A stretch of DNA of 64,000 bases from Micromonospora sp. DSM 45708. Lineage in GTDB: Bacteria > Actinomycetota > Actinomycetes > Mycobacteriales > Micromonosporaceae. The notes under the pieces were generated by a model. That model ran no database searches, was not told the DNA's origin, and worked only from the letters and a program-made list of their open reading frames with translations. Shown one piece after another: positions 28,863-37,746 of this stretch (position 1 is the stretch's first letter; the number at the start of each line of letters is the position of its first letter). A program made the translations under genes and the position numbers. The DNA lies in NCBI RefSeq assembly GCF_039566955.1, contig NZ_CP154796.1, positions 6,200,001 through 6,264,000 of the forward strand, given 5' to 3'.

Positions 28863-30854
28863 TTGACCACCTTCGCTGAATCCGGCATGTCCCCGTCCAC
28901 CGACCCGACCATCGACGCCCCCGACTTCGCCTCGCTCGGTCTTCCGGCGCAGGTGGTCGACGCGCTCGCCCGGCAGGGCATCACCACCCCGTTCGAGATC
29001 CAGCGGGCCACCGTGCCGGACGCGCTCGCCGGCCGCGACGTGCTCGGCCGGGGCCAGACCGGCTCCGGCAAGACGCTCGCCTTCGGCCTGCCGGTGATCG
29101 CCCGGCTCGCCGACCGCAACCGGGCCCGGCCGCTGCACCCCCGCGCGCTGATCCTGGTCCCCACGCGTGAGCTGGCCATGCAGGTCAACGACGCGCTGGT
29201 GCCGCTCGGCAAGGCGGTGGGCATCTTCCTGAAGACCGCGGTCGGCGGCGTGCCGTACGACCGGCAGATCGACGCTCTCCGCCGGGGCGTGGAGATCGTG
29301 GTGGCCACGCCGGGGCGGCTCGGCGACCTGATCACGCGCGGTGTCTGCCGGCTCGACGACGTCGAGGTCACCGTGCTGGACGAGGCCGACCAGATGGCCG
29401 ACATGGGCTTCCTGCCCGAGGTCACGGAGCTGCTGGCGAAGACGCCTGCGGACGCCCAGCGGCTGCTCTTCTCGGCCACTCTGGACAACGACGTCGACTC
29501 GCTGGTCAAGCGGTTCATGACCGACCCGGTCACCCACTCGACCGCGCCGGCCACCGCGGCGGTGTCCACCATGGACCACCACATGTTGCTGATCCCGCCG
29601 CACGACAAGTTCGCGGTCACCGCGTCCATCGCCGCCCGCGAGGGACGCACCATGGTCTTCGCCCGTACGCAGCTCGGCGTCGACCGGCTGGTCGAGCAGC
29701 TCACCGCGGTCGGCGTACGGGCCGGTGGCCTGCACGGCGGCAAGACCCAGCGGATGCGCACCAAGACGCTTGCCGAGTTCCGCGAGGGCCGGATGAACGT
29801 GCTGGTCGCCACCGACGTGGCGGCCCGGGGCATCCACGTCGACGGCGTCACGCTGGTGCTGCACGTGGACCCGCCGAAGGACCCGAAGGACTACCTGCAC
29901 CGGGCCGGTCGCACCGCCCGGGCCGGCGAGTCCGGCGCGGTGGCGACCCTGGTACTGCCCAAGCAGCGCCGGACCACGTTGGCCATGCTGGAGAAGGCGG
30001 GCGTCGAGCCGTCCGAGGCTCGGGTCCGCGCCGGCGACGAGGCGCTGGCCGAGCTGACCGGCGCGCGCGAGCCCAGCGGCGTACCGGTCCGCGAGGAGCC
30101 GGAGCCCCGCCGCGGCGGCGGCCCCCGTCGCTTCGGGGACCGGGACGGGCGCGGCTACGGCGACCGGGACGGACGCGGCCCGCGCCGCTTCGGCGACCGC
30201 CCCACCGGCGGACGCGGCTACGGCGACCGGCCCACCGGCGAGCGCGGCTACGGCGACCGGCCCACCGGCGAGCGCCGCTTCGGCGACCGCCCCACCGGCG
30301 AGCGCGGCTACGGCGACCGGCCCAGCAGCGAGCGCCGCTTCGGCGACCGCCCCACCGGCGAGCGCGGCTACGGCGACCGGTTCGGCGGTGACCGGACCGA
30401 GCGCCGCGACGACCGGGCCTTCGGCGAGCGGCGGTCCGACGAGCGCGGGGACCGCTTCGGGGGCCGGCAGTCCGACGACCGGCGCTTCGGCGAGCGGGCG
30501 CAGCGCGACCGTACCGGCGGTGACCGGCCGTTCGGGGACCGGCACCGGCCGGCCGGCGGGCGTGGCTTCGACCGGGATGCCCGGGACGACCGTCCCACCG
30601 GCGGTCGTGGCTTCGGCGAGCGCCGCCACGAGGACCGCCCGCAGGGCGAGCGCCGCTTCGGGGACCGGGACGGCAACACCGAACGCCGCTTCGGGGACCG
30701 CGACGGCAACACCGAACGCCGCTTCGGGGACCGGGGCGACGTCCGGCCGGCCGAGCGTCGGGGCGGGTTCCGTCCCGAGGCGCGGGGCCGGGACGACCGG
30801 CCGCGCGACGACCGGCGTGGTTTCGGCGGGCGTCCGCCGGCCCGTACCCACTGA
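28863..30854 (+). CDS. DEAD-box RNA helicase with RFGDR/RGYGDR repeat tail
   Basis: A 663-residue helicase starting at TTG. Core motifs are FEIQ (Q motif), GRGQTGSGKT (I), PTRELA (Ia), ATPGRL (Ib), LDEADQMADMG (II), FSATL (III), VATDVAARGIHVDG (V) and HRAGRTARAG (VI). From about residue 405 the tail is Arg/Gly/Asp-rich, with repeats RFGDRPTGER and GYGDRPTGER, like RGG boxes that bind RNA and promote condensates. Expected role is structured RNA remodelling or ribosome assembly. The tail is about 250 residues, longer than in many homologues. Confidence 0.93.
   Translation: MTTFAESGMSPSTDPTIDAPDFASLGLPAQVVDALARQGITTPFEIQRATVPDALAGRDVLGRGQTGSGKTLAFGLPVIARLADRNRARPLHPRALILVPTRELAMQVNDALVPLGKAVGIFLKTAVGGVPYDRQIDALRRGVEIVVATPGRLGDLITRGVCRLDDVEVTVLDEADQMADMGFLPEVTELLAKTPADAQRLLFSATLDNDVDSLVKRFMTDPVTHSTAPATAAVSTMDHHMLLIPPHDKFAVTASIAAREGRTMVFARTQLGVDRLVEQLTAVGVRAGGLHGGKTQRMRTKTLAEFREGRMNVLVATDVAARGIHVDGVTLVLHVDPPKDPKDYLHRAGRTARAGESGAVATLVLPKQRRTTLAMLEKAGVEPSEARVRAGDEALAELTGAREPSGVPVREEPEPRRGGGPRRFGDRDGRGYGDRDGRGPRRFGDRPTGGRGYGDRPTGERGYGDRPTGERRFGDRPTGERGYGDRPSSERRFGDRPTGERGYGDRFGGDRTERRDDRAFGERRSDERGDRFGGRQSDDRRFGERAQRDRTGGDRPFGDRHRPAGGRGFDRDARDDRPTGGRGFGERRHEDRPQGERRFGDRDGNTERRFGDRDGNTERRFGDRGDVRPAERRGGFRPEARGRDDRPRDDRRGFGGRPPARTH
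30117..30380 (+). repeat. 30-bp in-frame tandem repeats in the helicase tail
   Basis: Units of 30 bases alternate between CGCGGCTACGGCGACCGGCC and CGCCGCTTCGGCGACCGCCC starts, each ending CACCGGCGAG or a close variant. They encode RGYGDRPTGE and RRFGDRPTGE. A further pair of near-identical units lies near 30655-30730 (RRFGDRDGNTE). Confidence 0.8.
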
Positions 30855-30963
30855 TCCGGGGCCTCCCGAAGAGCACCTTCGAACGCCGCCGTCGAGCACC
30901 CGCTCGGCGGCGGCGTTCGTGCATCCGCTGCCGGTGGCCGACCGGTCGCGTAACGTCCGGTCC

Positions 30964-31584
30964 ATGCCGAAGTCGCTCTTCTGGGCCCGGACCGACACCG
31001 CCGGATCCGAGCACGTGGTGCTCGACGACCGCCAGGGGCTGACCGCGCAGGGCGTGGCGCTGGCCGTGGACCCGATCCCCTACACCTGCCGGTACCGCTT
31101 GACGGTCGCGCCGGACTGGTCGACCAGCCGGCTGGAGGTCGACGCGGACGGCGCCGGCTGGGCGCGGAGCGTACGCCTGGAGCGGGGCGGCGACGGGTGG
31201 CGCGTGCGTACCGGTGAGGAGGGTGACCTGGACGCGGCGCTGCGTGCGGCCGGGCATCCGCCCGCGGGCCTGCCCGGTACGGACGACCCGGACCGGCTGG
31301 CCGACGCGCTCGACGTCGACCTGGGCGGTTCCCCGCTGACCAACACGCTGCCCATCCGCCGGATCGGGCTGGGCCGGCTCCCCGCCGACCTGGCGACGAG
31401 CGTGACGGTGGTGTGGGTGCTGTTGCCCGGGTTGACGGTGCTCCCCGTCGAGCAGGTCTACACCTCGCTCGGTCCGGGCCGGGTGCGGTACGCCAGTGGC
31501 ACGTTCACCGCCGACCTGGAGGTCGATCCGGAGGGCTTCGTGGTGCGCTATCCCGGGCTCGCGGAGCGGGTCGGCCCGCGCTGA
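30964..31584 (+). CDS. Putative glycolipid-binding family protein (PF06475-like)
   Basis: A 206-residue protein. SEHVVLDDRQGLTAQGVALAV, PYTCRYRLTVAPDW, LEVDADGAGWARSVRLER and DVDLGGSPLTNTLPIRRIGL match the putative glycolipid-binding family, a beta-rich barrel-like fold. No signal peptide is seen. A TAACGT -10-like element at 30951-30956 lies 7 bases before the ATG, which suggests a leaderless transcript. Ligand unknown. Confidence 0.83.
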   Translation: MPKSLFWARTDTAGSEHVVLDDRQGLTAQGVALAVDPIPYTCRYRLTVAPDWSTSRLEVDADGAGWARSVRLERGGDGWRVRTGEEGDLDAALRAAGHPPAGLPGTDDPDRLADALDVDLGGSPLTNTLPIRRIGLGRLPADLATSVTVVWVLLPGLTVLPVEQVYTSLGPGRVRYASGTFTADLEVDPEGFVVRYPGLAERVGPR

Positions 31585-31603
31585 CCGTCGTCGGGCCGGC
31601 CGG

Positions 31604-32182
31604 TCAGCCGCGTAGTCCGCGCAGCAGGACGCCGAGGTAGCGGTCGGCGGCGTCCGCGTCGCTGATCGTCACCGCGTGTTGCACGCCGCACATCAGGCTG
31701 CGCAGGTCGTCGGCCGTGATGTCGGACCGGACGGCGCCGGCCTGCCGCGCCCGGTGGAGCAGGTGGTCGAGCGCGTCGAAGAAGTCGGCCGCTGGCGCGG
31801 CGGCGTCGGCGGTGAGGTCGTCACGGGCGGCCAGCACCTCCGCCAGCGCCGGTTCCTCGCGGAGCAGCCGCAGCCCGGTCGACATCAGCCGCTCGAACCC
31901 GACGACGGGATCGTCGGCGGCGGCGCTCGCCCGGGCGTCCGCCGCCAGCCGGGTGAAGCTCTGCGCGGCCAGCGCCTCGATCAGCACCTGCCGACTGGGG
32001 AAGTGCCGGTAGGCGGTGCCCACGCCGACGCCGGCGGCCTTGGCGATCGCGTTCAGCGGCAGGTCGCGGTCGCCGCCGCGCAGCCGGGCCCCGGCCACGG
32101 TGAGCATCTGCTCGCGGACCCGGGCGGAGTCCGCCCGCAGCCGTCCGCCCCCACCTGTCGACACAGCGAAAGGATAACTCAT
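31604..32182 (-). CDS. TetR-family transcriptional regulator
   Basis: A 192-residue repressor. The HTH is AIAKAAGVGVGTAYRHFPSRQVLIEALAAQ (about residues 45-75) and the C-terminal ligand domain resembles the SACE_7040/TetR_C_33-like group. ATG at 32182 lies in GGATAACTCATCC. The divergent SDR gene 73 bases away is its probable target, with palindromic sites between them. Confidence 0.9.
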   Translation of the reverse strand: MSYPFAVSTGGGGRLRADSARVREQMLTVAGARLRGGDRDLPLNAIAKAAGVGVGTAYRHFPSRQVLIEALAAQSFTRLAADARASAAADDPVVGFERLMSTGLRLLREEPALAEVLAARDDLTADAAAPAADFFDALDHLLHRARQAGAVRSDITADDLRSLMCGVQHAVTISDADAADRYLGVLLRGLRG

Positions 32183-32232
32183 CCGCTCGCCTGCTACGCT
32201 GGGCCCCGAACGGATAGATAATCCGATCGGAT
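32172..32232. promoter_or_regulatory. Candidate TetR operators between tetR and SDR genes
   Basis: ATCCGATCGGAT (32221-32232) is a perfect 12-bp palindrome in the SDR promoter region, preceded by CGGATAGATA. GGATAACTCATCC (32172-32184) is a second GGAT/ATCC inverted repeat over the regulator start. Sites on both sides suit autoregulation plus control of the SDR. Confidence 0.55.
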
Positions 32233-32255
32233 CATGCATCCCTTGAGGAGTGGCC

Positions 32256-33155
32256 ATGGCTGTGAGCTGGACCTTCGCCGACATACCGGACCTGACCGGC
32301 CGCACGGCGGTGGTGACCGGCGCGAGCAGTGGGCTCGGCCTGGTCGTGGCGCGGCAGTTGACGGCGCACGGCGCGACGGTGATCGCGGCGGTCCGCGACG
32401 TGGGCAAGGCGGCCCGGGTCCTGCCCGGGTCGGAGGCGCGGCAGCTCGACCTCGCCGACCTGGACTCGGTCGACGCGTTCGCCACCGGCCTGCACGAGGA
32501 GGGGCGGACCGTCGACCTGCTGGTCAACAACGCCGGCATCGGTGGCCACCAGGGCCGTCGGCTCAGCCCACAGGGCATCGAGATGCAGTTCGCCACCAAC
32601 TTCCTCGGCCATTTCGCGCTCACCGGTCGCCTGCTCGACCTGGTCCGCGACGACGGGCGCGTCGTGCACGTCGGGTCCGGCCTCTACCGGCTCTTCCGGG
32701 TGGCACCGCCCTTCGACGACCCGGCCGCCGAACGGTCCTACTCGCCCTCTCGGGCGTACGTGGCGTCCAAGCTCGCGAACCTGCTCTTCGGCCTGGAACT
32801 CGACCGCCGGTTGCGGCGCGCCGGCCGGCCGGTGCGGAGCCTGGTCGCGCATCCCGGCCTGGCGAAAACCGAGTTGAACGATGACATCGGGCACCCGGCC
32901 CTGCGCGCGACGATGGCGGTCCTCCAGGCCCTGATCGGTCGCCCGGCCGAACGCGCGGCGGTTCCGCTGCTGTTCGCCGCCACCGATCCCGGAGCGCGTG
33001 GCGGGGTCTTCATCGGCCCCGGCAACCGGAAGTGGGACGACCGGGTGCACCTCGACCCGGTCGTCGCGCCCGCGGACGACCCGGCTCTCGCCGGCCGGCT
33101 GTGGGACCGGGCCCGGGCCTGGACCGCCGTCGAGTACCCGCCGGACCTGCGGTGA
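32256..33155 (+). CDS. Short-chain dehydrogenase/reductase (retinol dehydrogenase-like)
   Basis: A 299-residue NAD(P)-dependent oxidoreductase. TGASSGLG is the nucleotide-binding motif, LLVNNAGIGG the NNAG motif and YVASK the catalytic YxxxK; a Ser occurs in VHVGSGLY. Length and layout resemble the RDH/WWOX-like SDR branch (NFLGHFALT). ATG at 32256 is 5 bases after GAGGAG; a GTG at 32250 overlaps that site. It is divergent from TetR and probably repressed by it. Substrate unknown. Confidence 0.88.
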   Translation: MAVSWTFADIPDLTGRTAVVTGASSGLGLVVARQLTAHGATVIAAVRDVGKAARVLPGSEARQLDLADLDSVDAFATGLHEEGRTVDLLVNNAGIGGHQGRRLSPQGIEMQFATNFLGHFALTGRLLDLVRDDGRVVHVGSGLYRLFRVAPPFDDPAAERSYSPSRAYVASKLANLLFGLELDRRLRRAGRPVRSLVAHPGLAKTELNDDIGHPALRATMAVLQALIGRPAERAAVPLLFAATDPGARGGVFIGPGNRKWDDRVHLDPVVAPADDPALAGRLWDRARAWTAVEYPPDLR

Positions 33156-33168
33156 CGACCGACGCCGG

Positions 33169-34260
33169 TCAGGCCGGCCAGGTGCCGTCGTCCAGGAACC
33201 GGTCGACGGCGGTGAGGTACGGGGCGAGGTCGAGGCCCTGCCCGGCCACCCACTGGTCGGAGTAGTAGGTGTCGACGTAGCGGTCGCCCGGGTCGCAGAT
33301 CAGCGTCACCACCGAGCCGGTCCGGCCGGCGGCCCGCATCTCGGCGATCAGCCCGAACGCGCCCCAGAGGTTGGTGCCGGTGGAGCCGCCCACCCGGCGG
33401 CCGAGCACCGCCGAGCCGGCGCGCATGGCGGCCAGTGAGGCGGCGTCCGGCACCTGGACCATCCGGTCCACCACGCTGGGCAGGAAGGACGGCTCGACGC
33501 TGGGCCGGCCGATGCCCTCGATCCGGGAGCCCCGGCCGGTGCGGACCGACCAGTCGGCGGCCTGCCAGGCCGGGTAGAACGCGGAGTTCTCCGGGTCCAC
33601 CACGCACAGCTTGGTGGGCAGCCGGCGGTAGCGGGCGTACCGGCCGATGGTAGCGCTGGTGCCGCCGGTGCCGGCGCCCACCACGATCCAGGCCGGCACC
33701 GGGTGTCGCTCCAGCGCGAGCTGCGCGTAGATCGACTCGGCGATGTTGTTGTTGCCCCGCCAGTCGGTGGCCCGCTCGGCGTAGGTGAACTGGTCCATGT
33801 AGTGACCGCCGGTGTCCTCGGCCAACCAGCGCGCCTCGATCACCACCTTGGCCGGGTCCTGGACCAGGTGGCAGCGCCCGCCCTGGAACTCGATCTGGGC
33901 GATCTTCTCGGGTGAGGTGGAGGCCGGCATGACCGCGATGAACGGCAGCCCGAGCATCCGCGCGAAGTACGCCTCGGAGACCGCTGTCGACCCGGACGAC
34001 GCCTCGATCACCGTGGTGTCCCGGCCGATCCAGCCGTTGCACAGCCCGTAGAGGAACAGCGAGCGGGCCAGCCGGTGCTTGAGCGAGCCGGTCGGGTGCA
34101 CCGACTCGTCCTTGAGGTAGAGGTCGATCCCCCACGCCTTGGGCAGCGGGAACGGCAGGAGGTGGGTGTCGGCGGAGCGGTTGGCGTCCGCCTCGACCGT
34201 GGCGATCGCCTCGGTGAGCCAGTGCCGGCCGACCTCGTCACACCGGTCGAGATGAGTCAC
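33169..34260 (-). CDS. PLP-dependent cysteine desulfhydrase / cysteine synthase family (Cds1-like)
   Basis: A 363-residue fold-type II PLP enzyme. Lys61 in TGSLKHRLA is the Schiff-base lysine, [11 protein letters not shown] binds substrate and [15 protein letters not shown] binds the cofactor phosphate. The overall match is to actinobacterial Cds1, an L-cysteine desulfhydrase releasing H2S, pyruvate and ammonia, rather than to CysK/CysM. ATG at 34260 lies 10 bases after the SDR gene, so both are likely co-transcribed. Confidence 0.85.
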   Translation of the reverse strand: MTHLDRCDEVGRHWLTEAIATVEADANRSADTHLLPFPLPKAWGIDLYLKDESVHPTGSLKHRLARSLFLYGLCNGWIGRDTTVIEASSGSTAVSEAYFARMLGLPFIAVMPASTSPEKIAQIEFQGGRCHLVQDPAKVVIEARWLAEDTGGHYMDQFTYAERATDWRGNNNIAESIYAQLALERHPVPAWIVVGAGTGGTSATIGRYARYRRLPTKLCVVDPENSAFYPAWQAADWSVRTGRGSRIEGIGRPSVEPSFLPSVVDRMVQVPDAASLAAMRAGSAVLGRRVGGSTGTNLWGAFGLIAEMRAAGRTGSVVTLICDPGDRYVDTYYSDQWVAGQGLDLAPYLTAVDRFLDDGTWPA

Positions 34261-34270
34261 GCCGGCAACG

Positions 34271-35113
34271 TTACAAGTGAGGCCGGCTCGGATCCGCCCG
34301 GACCCGGCGCGCCTGCCGGCGCTGCCCGGCCCGGCCGGCCGCGCGCACCACCGGCGTGAGCACCAGGGCGAGCCGGGGGAACGCGTCGAGCAGCCGGACC
34401 TGCGCGCCGCGCCAGCGCGGCAGGCTCACCACCGGGCGCGGCCGGCGGGCCAGCCGGACCGCCCGCGCGGCCACCCGCTCCGGCGTCAGCAACGAACCGG
34501 TGAAGGAGGCCAGCGCCCCGGGGTCGTCGAGCTTGTCGTGCAGCATCGGCGTCCAGATCCCGTCCGGGCACAGGCACGACACGTGTACGCCTCGGACGCC
34601 GGCCATCCGCAGGTCGGTCAGCGTGCCGAGGCTGAACGCCAGCAGGGCGTGCTTGCTGGCCGCGTACACCGTCTCGCCGGGCGCGGCGATCAGCCCGGCC
34701 AGCGAGACGACGTTGAGCACGTGCCCGTGGCCCTGCTCCCGCATCACCGCCACGGCGGCCAGCGTGCCGTTCATCGCGCCGAGCGCGTTGACCTCGACCA
34801 CCCGCTGCCGGACCTGGGCGTCCTGCGCCCAGGAGGGGCCGGTGACCAGGATGCCCGCGTTGTTGACCCACAGCCCGAGCCCACCCGGCGCGCCGGCCGC
34901 CTCGGCGGCGACCGCCGCGCAGGCAGCCCCGTCACGGACGTCGAGTTCAGCGGACCAGCCGCCCAGCGGCGCCGCGGCTTCGGCCACCGCCGCCGCCTCG
35001 ACGTCGGTCAGCAGCACCCGCCAGCCGTCGGCGTGCAGCGCGGCAGCGAGCGCACGGCCCAGCCCGCCGGCCGCTCCGGTCACCACGGCGGCGCCCCGCC
35101 CCGAGGTCGTCAT
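34271..35113 (-). CDS. Short-chain dehydrogenase/reductase
   Basis: A 280-residue oxidoreductase of the classical SDR type. TGAAGGLG is the cofactor motif, LWVNNAGI the NNAG motif, VVSLAG carries the catalytic Ser and YAASK the Tyr/Lys pair. A C-terminal extension rich in Arg ([20 protein letters not shown]...) resembles SDRs fused to short membrane-associating tails. Substrate unknown. It precedes the Cds1-like gene. Confidence 0.87.
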   Translation of the reverse strand: MTTSGRGAAVVTGAAGGLGRALAAALHADGWRVLLTDVEAAAVAEAAAPLGGWSAELDVRDGAACAAVAAEAAGAPGGLGLWVNNAGILVTGPSWAQDAQVRQRVVEVNALGAMNGTLAAVAVMREQGHGHVLNVVSLAGLIAAPGETVYAASKHALLAFSLGTLTDLRMAGVRGVHVSCLCPDGIWTPMLHDKLDDPGALASFTGSLLTPERVAARAVRLARRPRPVVSLPRWRGAQVRLLDAFPRLALVLTPVVRAAGRAGQRRQARRVRADPSRPHL

Positions 35114-35169
35114 CGCCGCACGCTAACCGCCCGCACCGGTCGCGGGCCAGCCCCTTGGCCGAGGCCGGG

Positions 35170-35370
35170 CCGGGCCGTGGCCGGGCCGTGGCCGGGCCGT
35201 GGCCGGGCCGTGGCCGGGCCGTGGCCGGGCCGTGGCCGGGCCGTGGGCTGGGACCGGGCCGTGGGCTGGGACCGGGCCGTGGGCTGGGACCGGGCCGTGG
35301 GCTGGGACCGGGCCGGGGGCTGAGGGCTTAGCTGGGCTGGGCTGGGCTGGGCTGGGCTGGGCTGGGCTGG
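35170..35370. repeat. Three adjacent minisatellites (11-, 18- and 5-bp units)
   Basis: CCGGGCCGTGG repeats about seven times (35170-35246), then GCTGGGACCGGGCCGTGG three times plus a partial copy (35247-35318). After a short gap GCTGG repeats eight times (35331-35370). The units share GGCCG/GGGCTGG words, suggesting stepwise slippage. The open frames here are low-complexity artefacts. Confidence 0.9.
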
Positions 35371-35654
35371 CCAACGCGAGGCAGGGCAGCAGAGAGGTAG
35401 CGGTGGTATCCCGCGTCCGCCTACGAAGTTGACGGCGCAGATGAGTCAAGCCGTCTCGTTGTGACGGTACCCGGGCTGCTCACGCAGACGATCACGCTCG
35501 TCGGGCTCGGGGGTTCAGCATCGATGCCGACGGGCGGAGCAGGACCCGGTGGTTGGGGCCGCCACAGGCTCGCCATCCGAGTCCCGGTCCCGCGAGTGGA
35601 CTCCCGGGGGCCGGCAGGCAGCCCTGGCGCCCCGCACCCCCGCCCGCGCACAGT

Positions 35655-35704
35655 TTCACGGAAAGAGTGGCTATTCGGGCTCGAACAGCCACTCTTTCCG
35701 TGAA
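35655..35704. terminator. Perfect 18-bp hairpin, TTTCACGGAAAGAG family
   Basis: TTCACGGAAAGAGTGGCT (35655-35672) pairs with AGCCACTCTTTCCGTGAA (35687-35704); an inner TTCG/CGAA closes the loop. The same outer word forms the hairpin at 53751-53810. It stands in non-coding DNA, so a terminator or a dispersed repeat are both possible. Confidence 0.6.
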
Positions 35705-35724
35705 TGTGGGCGACGAGCGCGCGG

Positions 35725-35862
35725 CGCGAGCGCGGGGCGCGGCGCGAGCGCGGAGCGCGGAGCGCGGGGCGCGGGGCGCGGGGCGCGGGGCGCGGGGCGC
35801 GGGGCGCGGAGCGCGGGGCGTGGGGCGCGGAGCGAGCGCGTGGCGCGGGGCGCGGCGGCGTC
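35725..35862. repeat. GCGCGGG/GCGCGGA heptamer array
   Basis: About twenty near-perfect 7-base units (GCGCGGG, GCGCGGA, GCGCGAG) occupy this stretch. Every frame gives only low-complexity Gly/Ala/Arg peptides on one strand and Ala/Pro/Arg on the other, so I see no gene. It lies inside the possible inverted-repeat element. Confidence 0.85.
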
Positions 35863-35947
35863 GCCGTTGCTGTGGCGGCTCCGCCGACGAGCCTGAGTCG
35901 TTCGTGCCATCAACTTCGTAGGCAGCAGAACGGCGGGCGGTGGGCCG

Positions 35948-36406
35948 TCAGGGAGTGGGTGGTTCGAGCGGCTGGGGGCGGTTCTCCCACTTGGTCGACA
36001 GCGCGATGCCGGTGCGGGTGGAGGCGACCCCGGGCGTGCGGTTCAGCCGGACGATCAACTGTTCCAGCTCGGCGATGGTGCCGACCCGCGCCTTGAGCAG
36101 GAAGGATTCGACGCCGGCCATGAAGTAGCAGGACTCGATCTCGGGGATCTGGCGGAACGCCTCCAGCACGTCGTCGGTGTCCGCGTCGGAGTTCTCCATG
36201 ATGCCGATCAGCGCGGTGACCCCGAGCCCGATCGCCTCCGGCTCGACCTCGGCCCGGTACGCCCGGATCACGCCGCCGGACTCCAGTTTGCCGACCCGCT
36301 CGTGCACGGCCGGGGCGGAGAGGCCGACCTGCCGGGCCAGTTCGGCGTACGACAGGCGGGCGTTGCCCCGTAGCAGCTCCACGAGGGCCAGGTCGATCGT
36401 GTCCAC
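35948..36406 (-). CDS. Lrp/AsnC-family transcriptional regulator
   Basis: A 152-residue regulator. The N-terminal HTH (DLALVELLRGNARLSYAELARQVGLSAPAVHERVGKLE) is followed by an RAM/AsnC effector domain (FRQIPEIESCYFMAGVESFLLKARVG). GTG at 36406 gives the standard family length; an ATG at 36463 would add 19 residues without homology. An ATGACG/CGTCAT inverted repeat sits at 36462-36479, 56 bases upstream, and may be its operator. Amino-acid sensing is inferred from family. Confidence 0.9.
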   Translation of the reverse strand: MDTIDLALVELLRGNARLSYAELARQVGLSAPAVHERVGKLESGGVIRAYRAEVEPEAIGLGVTALIGIMENSDADTDDVLEAFRQIPEIESCYFMAGVESFLLKARVGTIAELEQLIVRLNRTPGVASTRTGIALSTKWENRPQPLEPPTP

Positions 36407-36674
36407 GGAGAGTGACCCTATCCCTTGGACCGTGACCGGGAGCGGACGGCACCCGTTGAACATGACGGTACGTCGTCATTCACAAACGTCCGGTCATGGA
36501 GGTTCTACGCCGGTACCATTTACTAACTTCGCAGTGTGTGCGTTTTTCGCGTTTGGCGGACACGCCCGGTCCCTGGTGCTGTAATTGCCATACGTCCCTC
36601 ATGACGGCTCTGGGCTCGCACCGGCCGGGGGCAGTGTGTTCAGCCGGGGGCTTCGTCGACGCGAGGAGGGGGCT
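36407..36674. promoter_or_regulatory. Divergent promoter region between lrp and bldC
   Basis: No gene is seen. The stretch 36480-36600 is AT-richer than its surroundings (for example ACCATTTACTAACTTCGC and GTAATTGCCATACG), as expected for promoters. The 36462-36479 inverted repeat lies on the lrp side. BldC has a GAGGAGGG ribosome binding site at 36664-36671. Confidence 0.5.
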
Positions 36675-36941
36675 GTGGACACTGGAGATCGCCTGCTGAC
36701 ACCGGGTGAGGTCGCTGCGCTGTTTCGGGTGGACCCGAAAACCGTGACCCGATGGGCAGCGGCCGGCCGGATCGGCAGCATCCGGACTCCAGGCGGGCAT
36801 CGCCGGTTTCGGGAATCCGAGGTGCGGGCCCTGCTTGAGGGGGAGGGCATGCTGGACGAGGCGGACGACATGGGCAAGGCCCGGAACATGGGCCCGACCG
36901 CTTCGACCGGCCCCGGACCGGCGAACGCCGGCATGTACTGA
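36675..36941 (+). CDS. bldC: BldC-like MerR-type developmental regulator
   Basis: An 88-residue DNA-binding protein. LLTPGEVAALFRVDPKTVTRWAAAGRI and SIRTPGGHRRFRESEVRALL match Streptomyces BldC almost throughout its winged HTH. BldC binds direct repeats cooperatively and controls the timing of sporulation genes. The GTG at 36675 follows GAGGAGGG closely. A tail of about 25 residues (MGKARNMGPTASTGPG) extends beyond Streptomyces BldC. Confidence 0.93.
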   Translation: MDTGDRLLTPGEVAALFRVDPKTVTRWAAAGRIGSIRTPGGHRRFRESEVRALLEGEGMLDEADDMGKARNMGPTASTGPGPANAGMY

Positions 36942-37000
36942 GCGAGCGGGCGCGGTCCGGCCGGTGGGGCGGGCCGCGCCCCGGCCGGTCGCGGGCCGGG

Positions 37001-37645
37001 TCAGGCCCGGTCCACGTGTCGGCGGTCCGCGGCCAGCGTGCCCGACCAGCGCCGGAACAGCGTGTGTTCGACGCCCAGCGCGTCGAGCACCTTCCCGGCC
37101 ACGAAGTCGACCAACTGTGGCGCGGAGGCGGACGCCCCGGCGCCGTAGAAGCCCGGACTGGCCGGCAGCACCACGGCGCCGGCGTCGTGCAGCGCGATGA
37201 GGTGTTCCAGGTGGCTGCGGGTCACCGGGGTCTCCCGGGGCACCACTACGACCGGGCGGCGCTCCTTGAGGTTCACCTCGGCGGCGCGTTGGAGCAGGTC
37301 CTTGGAGAGACCGATCGCGATGCCGGCGCAGGCCGCGGTGCTGGCCGGCACGACCGCCATGCCGCGTACCCGGTAGGAGCCGCTGCTCGGGCCGGCCGCC
37401 AGGTCACCGGCGGGCCAGTGGCGCAGGTCCGCGCCGGTGAGGTCGCGGTCGAGCCACGCGGCCAGGTCTTCGGCCCAGTGTGCGTCCCGGAAGGGCCGGC
37501 CGGTCTCGTCGAGGACGGTCAGCCGGGCGGCTCGGGACACGATCAGGTCCACCGCCGCGCCGGCGTCGAGCAGTCCCCGGACGACCGCTGCCGCGTACGG
37601 GGTCCCGGAGGCACCGGAGACGCCCACCACCCATGGTTCGCGCAT
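37001..37645 (-). CDS. ubiX: Flavin prenyltransferase UbiX
   Basis: A 214-residue enzyme that makes prenylated FMN, the cofactor of UbiD decarboxylases. VGVSGASGTPYAAAVVRGL is the FMN-binding start, VVPASTAACAGIAIGLSKDLLQRAA and VVVVPRETPVTRSHLEHLI are conserved tracts. ATG at 37645 was chosen because VGVSGASG must be near the N-terminus. The UbiD-type gene at 39637 is its natural client, with UbiA between, although a divergent terpene synthase now separates them. Confidence 0.93.
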   Translation of the reverse strand: MREPWVVGVSGASGTPYAAAVVRGLLDAGAAVDLIVSRAARLTVLDETGRPFRDAHWAEDLAAWLDRDLTGADLRHWPAGDLAAGPSSGSYRVRGMAVVPASTAACAGIAIGLSKDLLQRAAEVNLKERRPVVVVPRETPVTRSHLEHLIALHDAGAVVLPASPGFYGAGASASAPQLVDFVAGKVLDALGVEHTLFRRWSGTLAADRRHVDRA

Positions 37646-37746
37646 GCCGTCAAGCCTGCCAGGCCGAATGTCCGGCGGGTCGACGGGGCTTCCCGCGCCA
37701 TGGGATTCTTTCGTCCGGCGATCCACGTCCTCGGAAGGGCCCGGTG

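Larger units (their letters stand above)
35419..35923. mobile_element. Possible non-autonomous element with imperfect 32-bp terminal inverted repeats
   Basis: GCCTACGAAGTTGA at 35419-35432 recurs inverted as TCAACTTCGTAGGC at 35910-35923. Reading inward, 25 of 32 positions agree (35419-35450 versus the complement of 35892-35923). The 505-bp interior has no convincing gene but contains a perfect hairpin (35655-35704) and a GC heptamer array. No target-site duplication is evident. It may be a MITE-like element or relic, or two inverted copies of another repeat. Confidence 0.45.

Noticed and set aside
35123..35449. Minus-strand frame of 108 codons with PVPAHG and PATARP repeats
   Set aside because: It only translates the minisatellites and has no ribosome binding site or homology.
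35170..35862. Possible CRISPR array
   Set aside because: Repeats are contiguous without unique spacers and no cas gene is present.
35549..35921. Arg/Gly/Ala-rich frames over the GC heptamer array
   Set aside because: All frames are open because of the repeat composition; no protein family is recognisable.
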